From: Paenibacillus sp. FSL R7-0337
GTDB lineage: Bacteria; Bacillota; Bacilli; Paenibacillales; Paenibacillaceae
DNA length: 64,000 bases
NCBI RefSeq assembly: GCF_037969875.1
Contig: NZ_CP150218.1
Location: 5,580,001-5,644,000, forward strand
Direction of reading: 5' to 3'
Positions 16,548 through 25,159 of this stretch are shown piece by piece. How positions within the stretch are numbered: the stretch's first letter is position 1; every line of letters begins with the position of its first letter. A program made the translations under genes and the position numbers. The notes under the pieces are model-generated. The model saw only the letters and a list, made by a program, of their open reading frames with translations. It searched no databases and was not told the origin of the DNA.

Positions 16548-16763
16548 TCTGATGAAACCTCCGCCCTTGCAAATTGGCCTCGGCGGCTTGCGCCCAGGCG
16601 ATTGTCTAATCTTATTATCCAGTTTACATGAAAAAGGTTGGGCATGCGAGGTCCATTCTTCTAACAAGGGGAATGAATCAACCTTGGCGAACCGGTGAGA
16701 AGAGTGGTAAACTGAGCTTACAAACTATGATAAGCTAGGAACAAGTGAAGGAGGAGGCTGCCT

Positions 16764-17426
16764 ATGCAGGACCGCAGCATGCAGCTTGCCGGGCGGAAGC
16801 GTGAGCTTCGCGCCGGGAATACCGCACTCCGCGATGCCTTGCCCATGGAGCAGCGGGAGCTGTTATCCGCCCGGGTATGCGCTCATGCGTGGAGCTGGTT
16901 CGTGCAGGAAGGCGCAGCTTCACTGCTTGCTTATGCCCCGCTGCGCTCCGAGCTGGATTGCCGTCCGCTTCTTGCGGCGGCGTGGGCGGAAGGGCATGAG
17001 GTGCTGCTTCCCCGCGTCAACCGGGAGAGCGGGGACTTAAGCCTTCACCGGGTAAGCTCATGGGATGAGCTTGTCCCTGGAACCTACGGGATCATGGAGC
17101 CGCCAGCCGGGAGTGCCGGACTTGCCGGGTCCATCGCGCAAGCAGGACGGGGAACCGGCTGGCCGGAGGTCATCTTCGTGCCTGGACTGGCCTTTGACCG
17201 GCGGGGCGGGCGCCTCGGCTACGGACGCGGATATTATGACCGCTTGCACACTGCCTTGGAGGCCGGAGTCCCCGGCACGGCTGCCAAGCCTATGTGGATT
17301 GGTCTGGCCTACGGCCTCCAGCTGGTACCCGAAGTACCGCTTGAAGAGCATGATGCCTTAATGGATCTGCTGATTACGGAGAACGGCATCTGGGATTGCC
17401 GGAAGGAGAGGGCTACATGGAATTAA
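16764..17426 (+). CDS. 5-formyltetrahydrofolate cyclo-ligase
   Basis: 220 residues. Converts 5-formyl-THF to 5,10-methenyl-THF using ATP, clearing an inhibitory storage folate. The conserved C-terminal motif is present as DRRGGRLGYGRGYYDR, preceded by VIFVPGLAF, and the N-terminal KRELRAGN region fits the family. Strong GAAGGAGGAGG site before the ATG. Its last ten bases overlap moaC, so the two should be translated together, although their pathways are distinct. Confidence 0.93.
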   Translation: MQDRSMQLAGRKRELRAGNTALRDALPMEQRELLSARVCAHAWSWFVQEGAASLLAYAPLRSELDCRPLLAAAWAEGHEVLLPRVNRESGDLSLHRVSSWDELVPGTYGIMEPPAGSAGLAGSIAQAGRGTGWPEVIFVPGLAFDRRGGRLGYGRGYYDRLHTALEAGVPGTAAKPMWIGLAYGLQLVPEVPLEEHDALMDLLITENGIWDCRKERATWN

Positions 17427-17893
17427 CTCATTTCAACGAGCAGGGCAGAGCCCGCATGGTGGATGTGAGCGACAAGGAAGTTACCAAGCGGACAGCGGCA
17501 GCCAGAAGCCAGGTACATATGGCCCCGGAGACGCTGAGCGCCATTAAGGCGGGAACGATCCGCAAGGGCGATGTGCTTGCGGTAGCTCAGGTTGCAGGAA
17601 TCATGGCGGCGAAGCAGACCTCCAGCTGGATTCCCATGTGCCACCCGCTGCCGCTTACCGGAGTGGATATCCGCTTCATGGATAACAACAAAGATGAACT
17701 ATATATAGAAGCAACCGTCAGCACTACCGGCAAGACCGGGGTGGAGATGGAGGCGCTCACTGCCGTATCGGCAGCGGCGCTGACCGTATATGATATGTGC
17801 AAGGCGCTGCAGAAGGACATGATTATCGGACCTACGATGCTGGTGTCCAAGAGCGGCGGCAAGAATGGGGATTACGCGCTGGAAGCAGAATAG
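17417..17893 (+). CDS. moaC: Cyclic pyranopterin monophosphate synthase
   Basis: 158 residues, the usual length. MoaC forms cyclic pyranopterin monophosphate from the MoaA product in molybdenum cofactor synthesis. Conserved residues seen: Lys near 50 (IRKGDV), His76 in MCHPLPLTG, Glu in KTGVEMEALT, and Asp126/Lys129 in YDMCKA. ATG at 17417 with AAGGAGAGG upstream, overlapping the previous stop. No moaA is in this window, so the pathway is completed elsewhere. The gene stands between ydiF and tat genes as in Bacillus, but rex, found next to it in Bacillus, is absent here and moaB follows. Confidence 0.95.
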   Translation: MELTHFNEQGRARMVDVSDKEVTKRTAAARSQVHMAPETLSAIKAGTIRKGDVLAVAQVAGIMAAKQTSSWIPMCHPLPLTGVDIRFMDNNKDELYIEATVSTTGKTGVEMEALTAVSAAALTVYDMCKALQKDMIIGPTMLVSKSGGKNGDYALEAE

Positions 17894-17984
17894 ATCAGCA
17901 GCAGGGAATGATACAGCCGAAGGCGCAGCGGCAGCTGCTTCAGCAGCCGGACATACATAGTACATAGAGAGGGAGGGACAACCT

Positions 17985-18470
17985 ATGGCGTGGAAAACAG
18001 CAATCCTGACAGCCAGCGATAAAGGGGCCAGGGGCGAACGGGAAGATACGAGCGCCCAGGTGATTCGGGAACTGGTGGAGGAGGAGCTGGGCGGCGAGAT
18101 CATTGAATACCGGATCGTGCCTGACGAGCAGGATGAGATTATTGCTGCACTGATTGAGCTAACGGATTATTTCCAGGCGGATCTGGTGCTGACAACCGGC
18201 GGAACCGATCTGGCCATCCGCGATGTTACGCCGGAGGCGACGCGGCGGGTCATTGAACGCGAAGTGCCCGGACTCTCCGAGGCGATGCGCAGTACGGTGA
18301 TGCAGAAGAACCGCGCAGCTATGCTGTTCCGGGGAATCTGCGGGATCCGCGGAAGAACCCTGATTGTCAATTTGCCCGGTACCCCGAAGGGGGTACATGA
18401 GAATCTGGCAGCGATTATGGATCAGCTTCCGGAAGCACTGTTGATGGTTACGGGACAATACCGCCAATAA
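17985..18470 (+). CDS. moaB: MoaB/Mog-family molybdopterin protein
   Basis: 161 residues of the MoCF-binding fold. Family members bind or adenylylate molybdopterin in cofactor synthesis. The substrate-binding signature TTGGTDLAIRDVTPEA and NLPGTPKGVHENL are clear. MoaB and Mog (MogA) cannot be separated confidently without alignment; the short length and lone domain fit either. Lies 91 bases after moaC, with GAGGGAGGG before the ATG. Confidence 0.9.
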   Translation: MAWKTAILTASDKGARGEREDTSAQVIRELVEEELGGEIIEYRIVPDEQDEIIAALIELTDYFQADLVLTTGGTDLAIRDVTPEATRRVIEREVPGLSEAMRSTVMQKNRAAMLFRGICGIRGRTLIVNLPGTPKGVHENLAAIMDQLPEALLMVTGQYRQ

Positions 18471-18601
18471 CTGGGTTCTGCCCTAATTACTTTTGTCTAA
18501 ATCGTTCAGGATAGACGATGGATGTGTGATATAAGTTATGGTATTATTATTTTATCGTTAACTATTGTCATGAACGGACAGAAGGATGGGAGGAAACCGG
18601 A

Positions 18602-18844
18602 ATGTTAGGTGGTATTGGCACACCCGGAATTATCTTGTTGGTTATCTTGGCGCTGCTGCTCTTCGGTCCCAATAAGCTTCCTGAGCTGGGGCGGGCAGTC
18701 GGGCGTACCTTCCGTGAATTCAAGGACGGTGCGCGGGAGATTGTGAACGAGCCGGAACCGGCCAAGCGGAGCGAGTCACCTGCTCCTGCGGCCTCGCAGG
18801 CAGTGTCAGCAGAACTTCCGCAGGACCGCCGTCTGCCGGAATAA
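18602..18844 (+). CDS. tatA: Twin-arginine translocase subunit TatA
   Basis: 80 residues: one N-terminal transmembrane helix (IILLVILALLLFG), the FGPNKLPELGRAVG hinge and amphipathic helix, and a short variable acidic tail. TatA oligomers form the size-variable channel for folded proteins with RR signal peptides. Paired with tatC about 240 bases downstream, as in the TatAy-TatCy system of Bacillus; a terminator-like hairpin separates them. No TatB, which is normal for Bacillota. Confidence 0.94.
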   Translation: MLGGIGTPGIILLVILALLLFGPNKLPELGRAVGRTFREFKDGAREIVNEPEPAKRSESPAPAASQAVSAELPQDRRLPE

Positions 18845-18860
18845 TTTTAAGGTTCCCACG

Positions 18861-18912
18861 CAGGGGCGTCTTTCCCAGGTCTGCTTTAGACCGGGGCGGC
18901 GCCCTTTTTTTG
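18861..18912 (+). terminator. Terminator after tatA
   Basis: Extended hairpin with inner AGGTCT/AGACC and outer GGGCG/CGCCC arms, then seven T residues (18905-18911). If efficient, tatC needs its own promoter or read-through. Confidence 0.75.
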
Positions 18913-18966
18913 AAATATAAGAATTTATATGTTTCACATGATAAATTATCCTTCTATTTCTCGCTG

Positions 18967-19004
18967 AAACGGTACCGTCCTTTAATAGGACGGCATAGCC
19001 GTTT
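18967..19004. other. Hairpin upstream of tatC
   Basis: Two-step inverted repeat: AAACGG/CCGTTT (18967-18972, 18999-19004) outside CCGTCCT/AGGACGG (18975-18981, 18987-18993) with a 5-base loop. It lies between the tatA terminator and tatC and has only a short T-run. It could be a second terminator, an operator or an RNA stabiliser; the sequence does not decide. Confidence 0.5.
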
Positions 19005-19084
19005 TCACTTGAAGAGAAGAACTTGTATGTATATCAAGCGATAACTTATCCATTGCTAATATGTCAATCCGGGTGGTGTCAGTC

Positions 19085-19849
19085 ATGTCTCTGGAAGCGG
19101 AAGAAATGTCCCTCGTCGATCATCTGACGGAGCTGCGCAGACGTCTTATCTACGTGCTGATCGTGTTTGTGGCCGGACTTGTGCTCGGCTTATTCGTCGC
19201 CAAACCAATCTATCTGTATCTGATCAGCGCCGACGCTGCGCAAGGCTTTGTACTGCATGCGTTCTCCTTCTGGGACGGGATAGGGATGTATATGAAGATC
19301 GCCATGGCGGTCTCGCTGGTCTTCTCCGTGCCGTTCATTGCCTTCCAGCTATGGGCATTCATCAGCCCCGGTCTGCGTCCTGTGGAGCGGAGTGCTGCCC
19401 TGCGATATGTGCCTTATGTGTTTGTTTTGTTTATTGCCGGCATTGCTTTTGCCTATTACATAGTATTCCCTATGGCCTTGTCCTTCACCATTTCGATTAC
19501 GCGGAATATGGGGCTTGAAGAGACCTACGGCATCGCTGAATACTTCAACTTCCTGTTCAGTCTGGTGATTCCGCTGGCCCTGCTCTTCGAGCTGCCGCTG
19601 ATTGTCATGTTCCTGACCAAGCTTAGGGTGCTGAATCCGCTGCGTCTGCGCAAGATGCGCCGTTATGCCTATTTCGCGCTTGTGTTCATAGCTGTGGTTA
19701 TTACGCCGCCTGATTTCATCTCGGATTTTCTGGTGACGATTCCGCTGCTGGTGCTGTATGAATTCAGTGTGTTCCTGTCCGCATTCGTCTACCGCAGGCA
19801 ATTGGCTGAGGACGCTAAGCGGGAGGCACGATATGTGAAGGCAGATTAG
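19085..19849 (+). CDS. tatC: Twin-arginine translocase subunit TatC
   Basis: 254 residues with six transmembrane helices. TatC recognises the twin-arginine signal peptide and nucleates the translocase. The N-terminal MSLVDHLTELRRRLI and the conserved FQLWAFISPGLRPVERS are family hallmarks. The ATG at 19085 is preferred because GGGTGGTG lies just upstream; an ATG eight codons earlier has no ribosome site. Pairs functionally with tatA. Confidence 0.95.
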   Translation: MSLEAEEMSLVDHLTELRRRLIYVLIVFVAGLVLGLFVAKPIYLYLISADAAQGFVLHAFSFWDGIGMYMKIAMAVSLVFSVPFIAFQLWAFISPGLRPVERSAALRYVPYVFVLFIAGIAFAYYIVFPMALSFTISITRNMGLEETYGIAEYFNFLFSLVIPLALLFELPLIVMFLTKLRVLNPLRLRKMRRYAYFALVFIAVVITPPDFISDFLVTIPLLVLYEFSVFLSAFVYRRQLAEDAKREARYVKAD

Positions 19850-19963
19850 TGGGAAGGGGGCATAATATGCCCCTTGGTGGATAGAATGGAGTAGAGTGTG
19901 CGCCCAGACAAGTGCTGAAACCATAATTTTGGCAAAAACAAATACGATTTTGTGTAAAAGGAC

Positions 19964-19992
19964 TTGAAATCCGTCTTCAAGTTGAGTATCAT
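19964..19992 (+). promoter_or_regulatory. Sigma-A-type promoter of groESL
   Basis: TTGAAA at 19964-19969, a 17-base spacer, TATCAT at 19987-19992. The CIRCE operator starts 12 bases downstream, so repressor binding would cover the transcription start. Confidence 0.75.
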
Positions 19993-20003
19993 AAAAATTG
20001 TTG

Positions 20004-20030
20004 TTAGCACTACAGAGGGTTGAGTGCTAA
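20004..20030. promoter_or_regulatory. CIRCE operator for HrcA
   Basis: TTAGCACTA (20004-20012), nine-base spacer, GAGTGCTAA (20022-20030). It matches the CIRCE consensus except for A instead of C at the last base of the left arm. HrcA represses groESL through this element and releases it on heat shock. Confidence 0.95.
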
Positions 20031-20154
20031 CGCTGCTGAAAAACCGGGATTGGCCGGAGCAGCTTTCCGTAAGGGATGCTGATGGCGCAGATCCCCGCAG
20101 CTCAATTTATGTTTTCAAGGCAAATCACATAATTTCAAAGGAGGCTATTTTTTC

Positions 20155-20436
20155 ATGATTAAACCACTAGGTGAACGCGTATTGGTAGAACCAAGCGAGC
20201 AACAGGAAACTACTTCTTTCGGGATCGTGCTTCCGGACTCTTCCAAAGAGAAGCCGCAAGAAGGTACTATTATCGCTGTAGGCAGCGGAACTTTGAAAGA
20301 TGGAGTCCGTGTAGCGCTGGAAGTGAAAGAAGGCGACCGTGTGCTTTTCTCGAAATATGCCGGAACTGAAATCAAATATGAAGGCAAAGAATATCTGATT
20401 ATGAAAGAAAGCGACATCCACGCTATTCTTGACTAG
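20155..20436 (+). CDS. groES: Co-chaperonin GroES
   Basis: 93 residues, canonical length. Forms the heptameric lid on GroEL. Seen: MIKPLGERVLVEPSEQQE, the mobile loop region TSFGIVLPDSSKEKPQEG, and the closing YLIMKESDIHAIL. AAAGGAGG site upstream. Controlled by the promoter and CIRCE element just before it; groEL follows 68 bases on. Confidence 0.98.
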   Translation: MIKPLGERVLVEPSEQQETTSFGIVLPDSSKEKPQEGTIIAVGSGTLKDGVRVALEVKEGDRVLFSKYAGTEIKYEGKEYLIMKESDIHAILD

Positions 20437-20504
20437 TCTTAAGCGTCTCTCATAAGTCAGATTCAGAATACATTCACAAATTATATTAGGAGGTTAACTA
20501 TACA

Positions 20505-22139
20505 ATGGCAAAAGAAATTAAGTTCAGTGAAGATGCTCGCCGTGCAATGCTGCGCGGGGTTGACGCTTTGGCAAATGCAGTAAAAGTTACACTGGGTCCT
20601 AAAGGCCGCAACGTGGTGCTGGAGAAGAAATTCGGCAGCCCGCTAATCACTAATGACGGTGTAACCATCGCCAAAGAAATCGAACTGGAAGATGCTTTCG
20701 AGAACATGGGCGCACAGCTCGTTAAAGAAGTAGCTACCAAGACTAACGATGTAGCCGGTGACGGTACTACAACTGCAACGGTTCTGGCTCAGGCTATGAT
20801 CCGCGAAGGTCTGAAGAACGTAACTGCAGGCGCTAACCCGATGGTTATGCGTAAAGGGATCGACAAAGCAGTGAAGGCTGCTGTCGCTGAACTGCAGAAT
20901 ATCGCTAAACCGATTGTGGATTCCCAAGCGATCGCACAAGTAGCTGCAATCTCCGCTGCTGACGAAGAAGTGGGCCAACTGATTGCTGAAGCTATGGAAA
21001 AAGTGGGCAAAGACGGCGTTATCACCGTTGAAGAATCCCGTGGATTCCTGACTGAGCTTGAAGTGGTTGAAGGTATGCAGTTCGACCGTGGTTACATTTC
21101 CCCGTACATGATCACAGATACGGACAAGATGGAAGCCGTTCTGGAGAACCCGTACATCCTGATCACTGACAAGAAGATCAGCAGCACTCAAGAAATTCTT
21201 CCGCTCTTGGAGAAGATCGTTCAACAGGCGCGTCCGCTGGTAATCATCGCTGAAGACATCGAAGGCGAAGCTCAGGCGATGCTGATCGTGAACAAGCTGC
21301 GCGGAACATTCAATGCTGTAGCGGTTAAGGCTCCTGGCTTCGGCGACCGCCGTGAAGCTATGCTGCAGGATATCGCTGCTCTGACAGGCGGACAAGTGAT
21401 CACTGAGAAACTTGGGCTTGATCTGAAAAGCACTTCCATCGAGCAACTGGGTAACGCCCGTCAAGTGCGCGTAACCAAAGAAAACACTACAATTGTAGAC
21501 GGAAGCGGCGACAAGGCGGACATCAATGCACGTGTTAGCCAAATCCGTTCCCAGCTGGAAGAAACGACTTCCGAATTTGACAAAGAAAAACTGCAGGAGC
21601 GTCTGGCGAAATTGGCTGGCGGCGTAGCCGTTGTCAAAGTCGGTGCTGCTACTGAAACTGAACTGAAAGAGCGCAAGCTCCGCATCGAAGATGCCCTGAA
21701 CGCAACCCGCGCTGCGGTTGAAGAAGGTATCGTATCCGGTGGGGGTACAGCTCTTGTGAACGTATATGCTGCTGTAGCTGCTGTTGTAGCTGAAGGCGAC
21801 GAAAGAACTGGCGTTAACCTTGTGCTGCGCGCACTGGAAGAGCCTGTTCGTACGATCGCTGCTAACGCAGGCCAGGAAGGTTCCGTTATCGTGGACCGCC
21901 TGAAAAAAGAAGCCATCGGCATCGGCTACAACGCTGCTACCGATGAGTGGGTAAACATGTTCGAAGCAGGGATCGTTGACCCTGCCAAGGTAACCCGTTA
22001 CGCGCTGCAGAACGCAGCTTCCGTAGCTGCTATGTTCCTGACTACCGAAGCGGTTATCGCTGACAAGCCAGAACCAGCCGGTGCTGGTGGCGGAATGCCA
22101 GATATGGGCGGCATGGGCGGTATGGGCGGAATGATGTAA
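20505..22139 (+). CDS. groEL: Chaperonin GroEL
   Basis: 544 residues, standard length. ATP-driven folding chamber for cytosolic proteins. Seen: VTLGPKGRNVVLEKKFG, the ATP-site DVAGDGTTTATVLAQ, and the Gly/Met-rich C-terminal tail ending GGMGGMGGMM. Ribosome site AGGAGG lies about ten bases before the ATG. Codon use is biased as in highly expressed genes. Marks the end of the conserved tat-gro block; the AT-rich region starts soon after. Confidence 0.99.
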   Translation: MAKEIKFSEDARRAMLRGVDALANAVKVTLGPKGRNVVLEKKFGSPLITNDGVTIAKEIELEDAFENMGAQLVKEVATKTNDVAGDGTTTATVLAQAMIREGLKNVTAGANPMVMRKGIDKAVKAAVAELQNIAKPIVDSQAIAQVAAISAADEEVGQLIAEAMEKVGKDGVITVEESRGFLTELEVVEGMQFDRGYISPYMITDTDKMEAVLENPYILITDKKISSTQEILPLLEKIVQQARPLVIIAEDIEGEAQAMLIVNKLRGTFNAVAVKAPGFGDRREAMLQDIAALTGGQVITEKLGLDLKSTSIEQLGNARQVRVTKENTTIVDGSGDKADINARVSQIRSQLEETTSEFDKEKLQERLAKLAGGVAVVKVGAATETELKERKLRIEDALNATRAAVEEGIVSGGGTALVNVYAAVAAVVAEGDERTGVNLVLRALEEPVRTIAANAGQEGSVIVDRLKKEAIGIGYNAATDEWVNMFEAGIVDPAKVTRYALQNAASVAAMFLTTEAVIADKPEPAGAGGGMPDMGGMGGMGGMM

Positions 22140-22189
22140 TAAGGGTTTCCTGAGAAGGAAACACCGTTTGACCATATGATGCAAAAATA

Positions 22190-22235
22190 AGAGGCTTCCT
22201 ATGAGTTCATTGAACTTGTGGGAAGTCTCTTTTTC
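22190..22235 (+). terminator. Terminator after groESL
   Basis: Stem AGAGGCTTCC/GGGAAGTCTCT with G-U pairs, an inner GAGTTCA/TGAACTT part, then five T residues. Confidence 0.85.
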
Positions 22236-22258
22236 ATAGCTTTAGACTTTAATATTCT

Positions 22259-23236
22259 TCAATCTAATTCTTGATCTAAAAGAGGTTTTACTAAACGACG
22301 CACTTCGTCTGTTGAAGTGGTTTCCATTAATTGGTCTCTCAGTTCGCCTGCGCCTCTAAATCCATGAACATAGATTTTGAAATAGCGAAGAAGTGGTTTA
22401 AATGAACGTGGCAAGGTTTCTGTTGAATATTTATCATGAAGATCCAACTGTAAAAGAAGTAAATTGAGAAAATCCTTCGCGCTATGTTCTTTAGAGTCTT
22501 TCTCAAAAGCAAATGGATTAGTGAAAATGCCGCGGCCAATCATGATACCATCAACGCCGTATTGTTCAACTATTTTTAATCCTGTTGCGCGGTCCGGAAT
22601 ATCTCCATTAATGGTTAACAACGTATTTGGGGCAATTTCATCACGCAATTTTTTTATTTCAGGAATTAGTTCCCAATGTGCAGCTACTTTACTCTTCTCT
22701 TTTTTGGTACGAAGGTGAATGGAAAGATTCGCAATATCTTGTTTCAATATATGTCCTAACCAATCGCGCCACTCATCAATTTTAGAGTAACCTAATCTTG
22801 TTTTAACACTAACCGGCAATCCACCTGCTTTTGCTGCTTGAATAATTTCTGCTGCAACTTCAGGATGGCGTATTAATCCAGCCCCTTTTCCACTGGCTGC
22901 GGCGTTTTGTGCTGGGCATCCCATGTTTATATCGATACCACGAAAACCAAGTTTTTTCATATCAATACTCATCTGTTCAAAAAGTGCAGGTTTATTGCCC
23001 CAAATATGAGCGACAATCGGTTGCTCATCAGCTGTGAACATTAACCGGCCACCTACATTTTCTTTTCCAACAGGATGACAATAATGTTCTGCACTTGTGA
23101 ATTCTGTGAAAAATACGTCAGGTTTTGCAGCTTCACTAATGACGTGACGAAATACAATATCTGTGACGTCTTCCATTGGAGCTAATATAAAAAACGGTTT
23201 CGGTAAATCCAGCCAAAAGTTTGGTTCGTTACTCAT
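22259..23236 (-). CDS. tRNA-dihydrouridine synthase family protein
   Basis: 325 residues of the FMN-dependent TIM-barrel Dus family, which reduces uridines in tRNA D-loops. FMN motif APMEDVTD (19-26), catalytic Cys107 in DINMGCPAQ, VKTRLGY and the late INGDIPD...IMIGRG segments are all present. It is not close to the usual DusB of Bacilli (opening and C-terminal helices differ), so it is probably an additional paralogue; I cannot name the subgroup. The gene is clearly AT-richer than groEL next door (a sampled 60-base line has 22 G+C against 31 in groEL), suggesting recent acquisition. Divergent from the C11 protease operon. Confidence 0.9.
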   Translation of the reverse strand: MSNEPNFWLDLPKPFFILAPMEDVTDIVFRHVISEAAKPDVFFTEFTSAEHYCHPVGKENVGGRLMFTADEQPIVAHIWGNKPALFEQMSIDMKKLGFRGIDINMGCPAQNAAASGKGAGLIRHPEVAAEIIQAAKAGGLPVSVKTRLGYSKIDEWRDWLGHILKQDIANLSIHLRTKKEKSKVAAHWELIPEIKKLRDEIAPNTLLTINGDIPDRATGLKIVEQYGVDGIMIGRGIFTNPFAFEKDSKEHSAKDFLNLLLLQLDLHDKYSTETLPRSFKPLLRYFKIYVHGFRGAGELRDQLMETTSTDEVRRLVKPLLDQELD

Positions 23237-23498
23237 ATTATCTTCTCCTGTTGCAACATATAATCAATAGCAAAGCCTTTTACCCATCATACATAGACTA
23301 ACACATTTTGTTAGGGGCTGTGAATAAATTAGGTATCCGTAAAAGTCTGATCTCCTGGAGATCTGGCTCTTTTTGCTGTTGGCCAGAAGGGAGCGGCAAG
23401 CGCGAACTTAAAGATTTCTTTAACTTTCACACAGGGGTTAATCTGCCATGTTAGAGTAGTAGCTTAATAGGATTAATCAATTGAAAGGCCGGAACTTG

Positions 23499-25145
23499 AT
23501 GACAAAAATCAGAGGTTTTATCATTTTTTTAGTCTTTTTTCTTGCAATAACTCCATCATCATCAGCAGCAGCGGCACAAAGCTCCAGCTATGCAGAAGCG
23601 CTTAACCACTTGGGATTGTTCAGTGGAACGGAGAATGGATATGAGCTGTTGCGGGTGCCTACCAGAGCAGAAGCCCTTGTAATGATGCTGCGTCTGTGGG
23701 GGAAGGAGAAAGAGGTCCTGAAAAGCACCTACAACAGTCCATTTACTGATACAGGGTGGGAAAGCCGCTACGTGTCATATGCCTATACCAAGGGTGTAGT
23801 TAATGGAATGGATGAGTTTCGTTTTGGCGGTAACCGGCCTATCTCGCTTAACCAATATTGTTCAATGATTTTAAGGGTGCTCAGATATTCAGAAACAAAG
23901 GGCGACTTTACCTATGGAACCGCGGTTTCTTTCGCCTCAATAGTTCTAGGAATAGACCTTACCCAAGAACGCGAATTCAATCGGGGAACGCTTGCAAAAA
24001 TAAGCAGTTATGTTCTAAACACAAGACCCCAAAACCAACTTGCAACGCTAGGTCAAACCCTTAGTGCAACAAATGTGTTCACCACACAAGCTTTAAACGA
24101 GGCCAGGTCACTTTGGGAGCAGGATAAAAATCTGGATTCAACGACGATTTTAATATATGCGGTGGGTTCTGACCTTGAATCACAGCAAGGCCGGCTAACC
24201 GATGACCTGGAAGAAATTTTGCGGGGTCAACCCAACCAAAATACGAAAATCCTGCTGCAAACAGGCGGAACGCTCAACTATCACAACAAATATATGACCG
24301 ATGGAGCATCCGAACGCTTTGAAGTTAGTCGTGGACAGCTGCAAAAGCACGACAGCCACATCCAAACCGCCGCATCAGACCCTAAAACACTAAAGGATTT
24401 TCTTGTATGGGGCAAAACCGTTGCACCAAGTGAGCGTTATATCCTGATTCTATGGGACCACGGGTATGGAACAATGGGCGGATTTGGTGCAGACGAGTTA
24501 AATGAAAGAAAAACGATGAAGGTCTCGGAGCTTTCCCAAGCGATCGGTTCATCAGATATGTATTTCGACTTAATCGTCTTTGATGCCTGTCTTATGGGCA
24601 CAGTTGAAACTGCCTATGCGCTTAGAAATCAGAGCAAATATCTCATAGCTTCTGAAGATTCAACCCCCGCAGCAGGCTTGTATTATACCACATGGATAGG
24701 TGCGCTAGAGCGAAATCCACAGATCAGCACTGAAAGAGTAGGGCGTTTAATTTTAGATTCCTTTACCCTTCATTCAGGGATGGAAGCTAAGATGCAAACC
24801 ACCCTATCAATGTTGAAGCTGTCTCAGGCGGAATCCTTGGTTAAGGCTATAGAACATGCAGAATTTGATCTCTCCCTAACAGAGCTTGCAAACCGCTCAG
24901 AGCTATTAGGCAAAAACGACGGGATATTCGATCAATATGATCTTATAGAGATCATGGGCCAATCATCAGAAGTCACTGCTGCCGCCCAAGCGCTTGCCTT
25001 CGAAGTAAGAAATTCAGCAGGCTATAACCATCGGGGCGGCGTAGCAGTATATGTCCCTAACAAAAAAATTGAACTCACACATCAAATGAAACAAGAGCTA
25101 CAAGCCCTTGGTCTTAGCTCAAAATACATAGAAACTATTTTCTAA
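23499..25145 (+). CDS. Secreted clostripain-family (C11) protease with SLH-like N-terminus
   Basis: 548 residues. A signal peptide (about 1-27, ending SSAAAAQ) is followed by two or three degenerate SLH-like repeats (about 30-175; e.g. FTDTGWESRYVSYAYTKG), then the peptidase C11 domain (about 215-548). The catalytic dyad is visible: His321 in LWDHGYG and Cys364 in FDACLMGTVETAY. Clostripain-type enzymes cut after basic residues and are often self-activated. ATG 23499 is chosen over a TTG six codons up because GAAAGG is then correctly placed. First gene of a four-gene operon (gap to the next gene 14 bases), so it may process or attach its giant surface-protein partners. Composition differs from host genes. 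Confidence 0.88.
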   Translation: MTKIRGFIIFLVFFLAITPSSSAAAAQSSSYAEALNHLGLFSGTENGYELLRVPTRAEALVMMLRLWGKEKEVLKSTYNSPFTDTGWESRYVSYAYTKGVVNGMDEFRFGGNRPISLNQYCSMILRVLRYSETKGDFTYGTAVSFASIVLGIDLTQEREFNRGTLAKISSYVLNTRPQNQLATLGQTLSATNVFTTQALNEARSLWEQDKNLDSTTILIYAVGSDLESQQGRLTDDLEEILRGQPNQNTKILLQTGGTLNYHNKYMTDGASERFEVSRGQLQKHDSHIQTAASDPKTLKDFLVWGKTVAPSERYILILWDHGYGTMGGFGADELNERKTMKVSELSQAIGSSDMYFDLIVFDACLMGTVETAYALRNQSKYLIASEDSTPAAGLYYTTWIGALERNPQISTERVGRLILDSFTLHSGMEAKMQTTLSMLKLSQAESLVKAIEHAEFDLSLTELANRSELLGKNDGIFDQYDLIEIMGQSSEVTAAAQALAFEVRNSAGYNHRGGVAVYVPNKKIELTHQMKQELQALGLSSKYIETIF

Positions 25146-25159
25146 CGAGGAGGTATTTT

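Noticed and set aside
20643..22184. Long minus-strand open frame (over 500 codons) opposite groEL
   Set aside because: It mirrors the codon structure of a highly expressed, certain gene and has no recognisable protein pattern or ribosome site.
23300..23400. Possible insertion-sequence end near GGGGCTGTGAATAAA with a short palindrome (GATCTCCTGGAGATC)
   Set aside because: No transposase, no matching inverted repeat on the other side of the AT-rich block that I could find.
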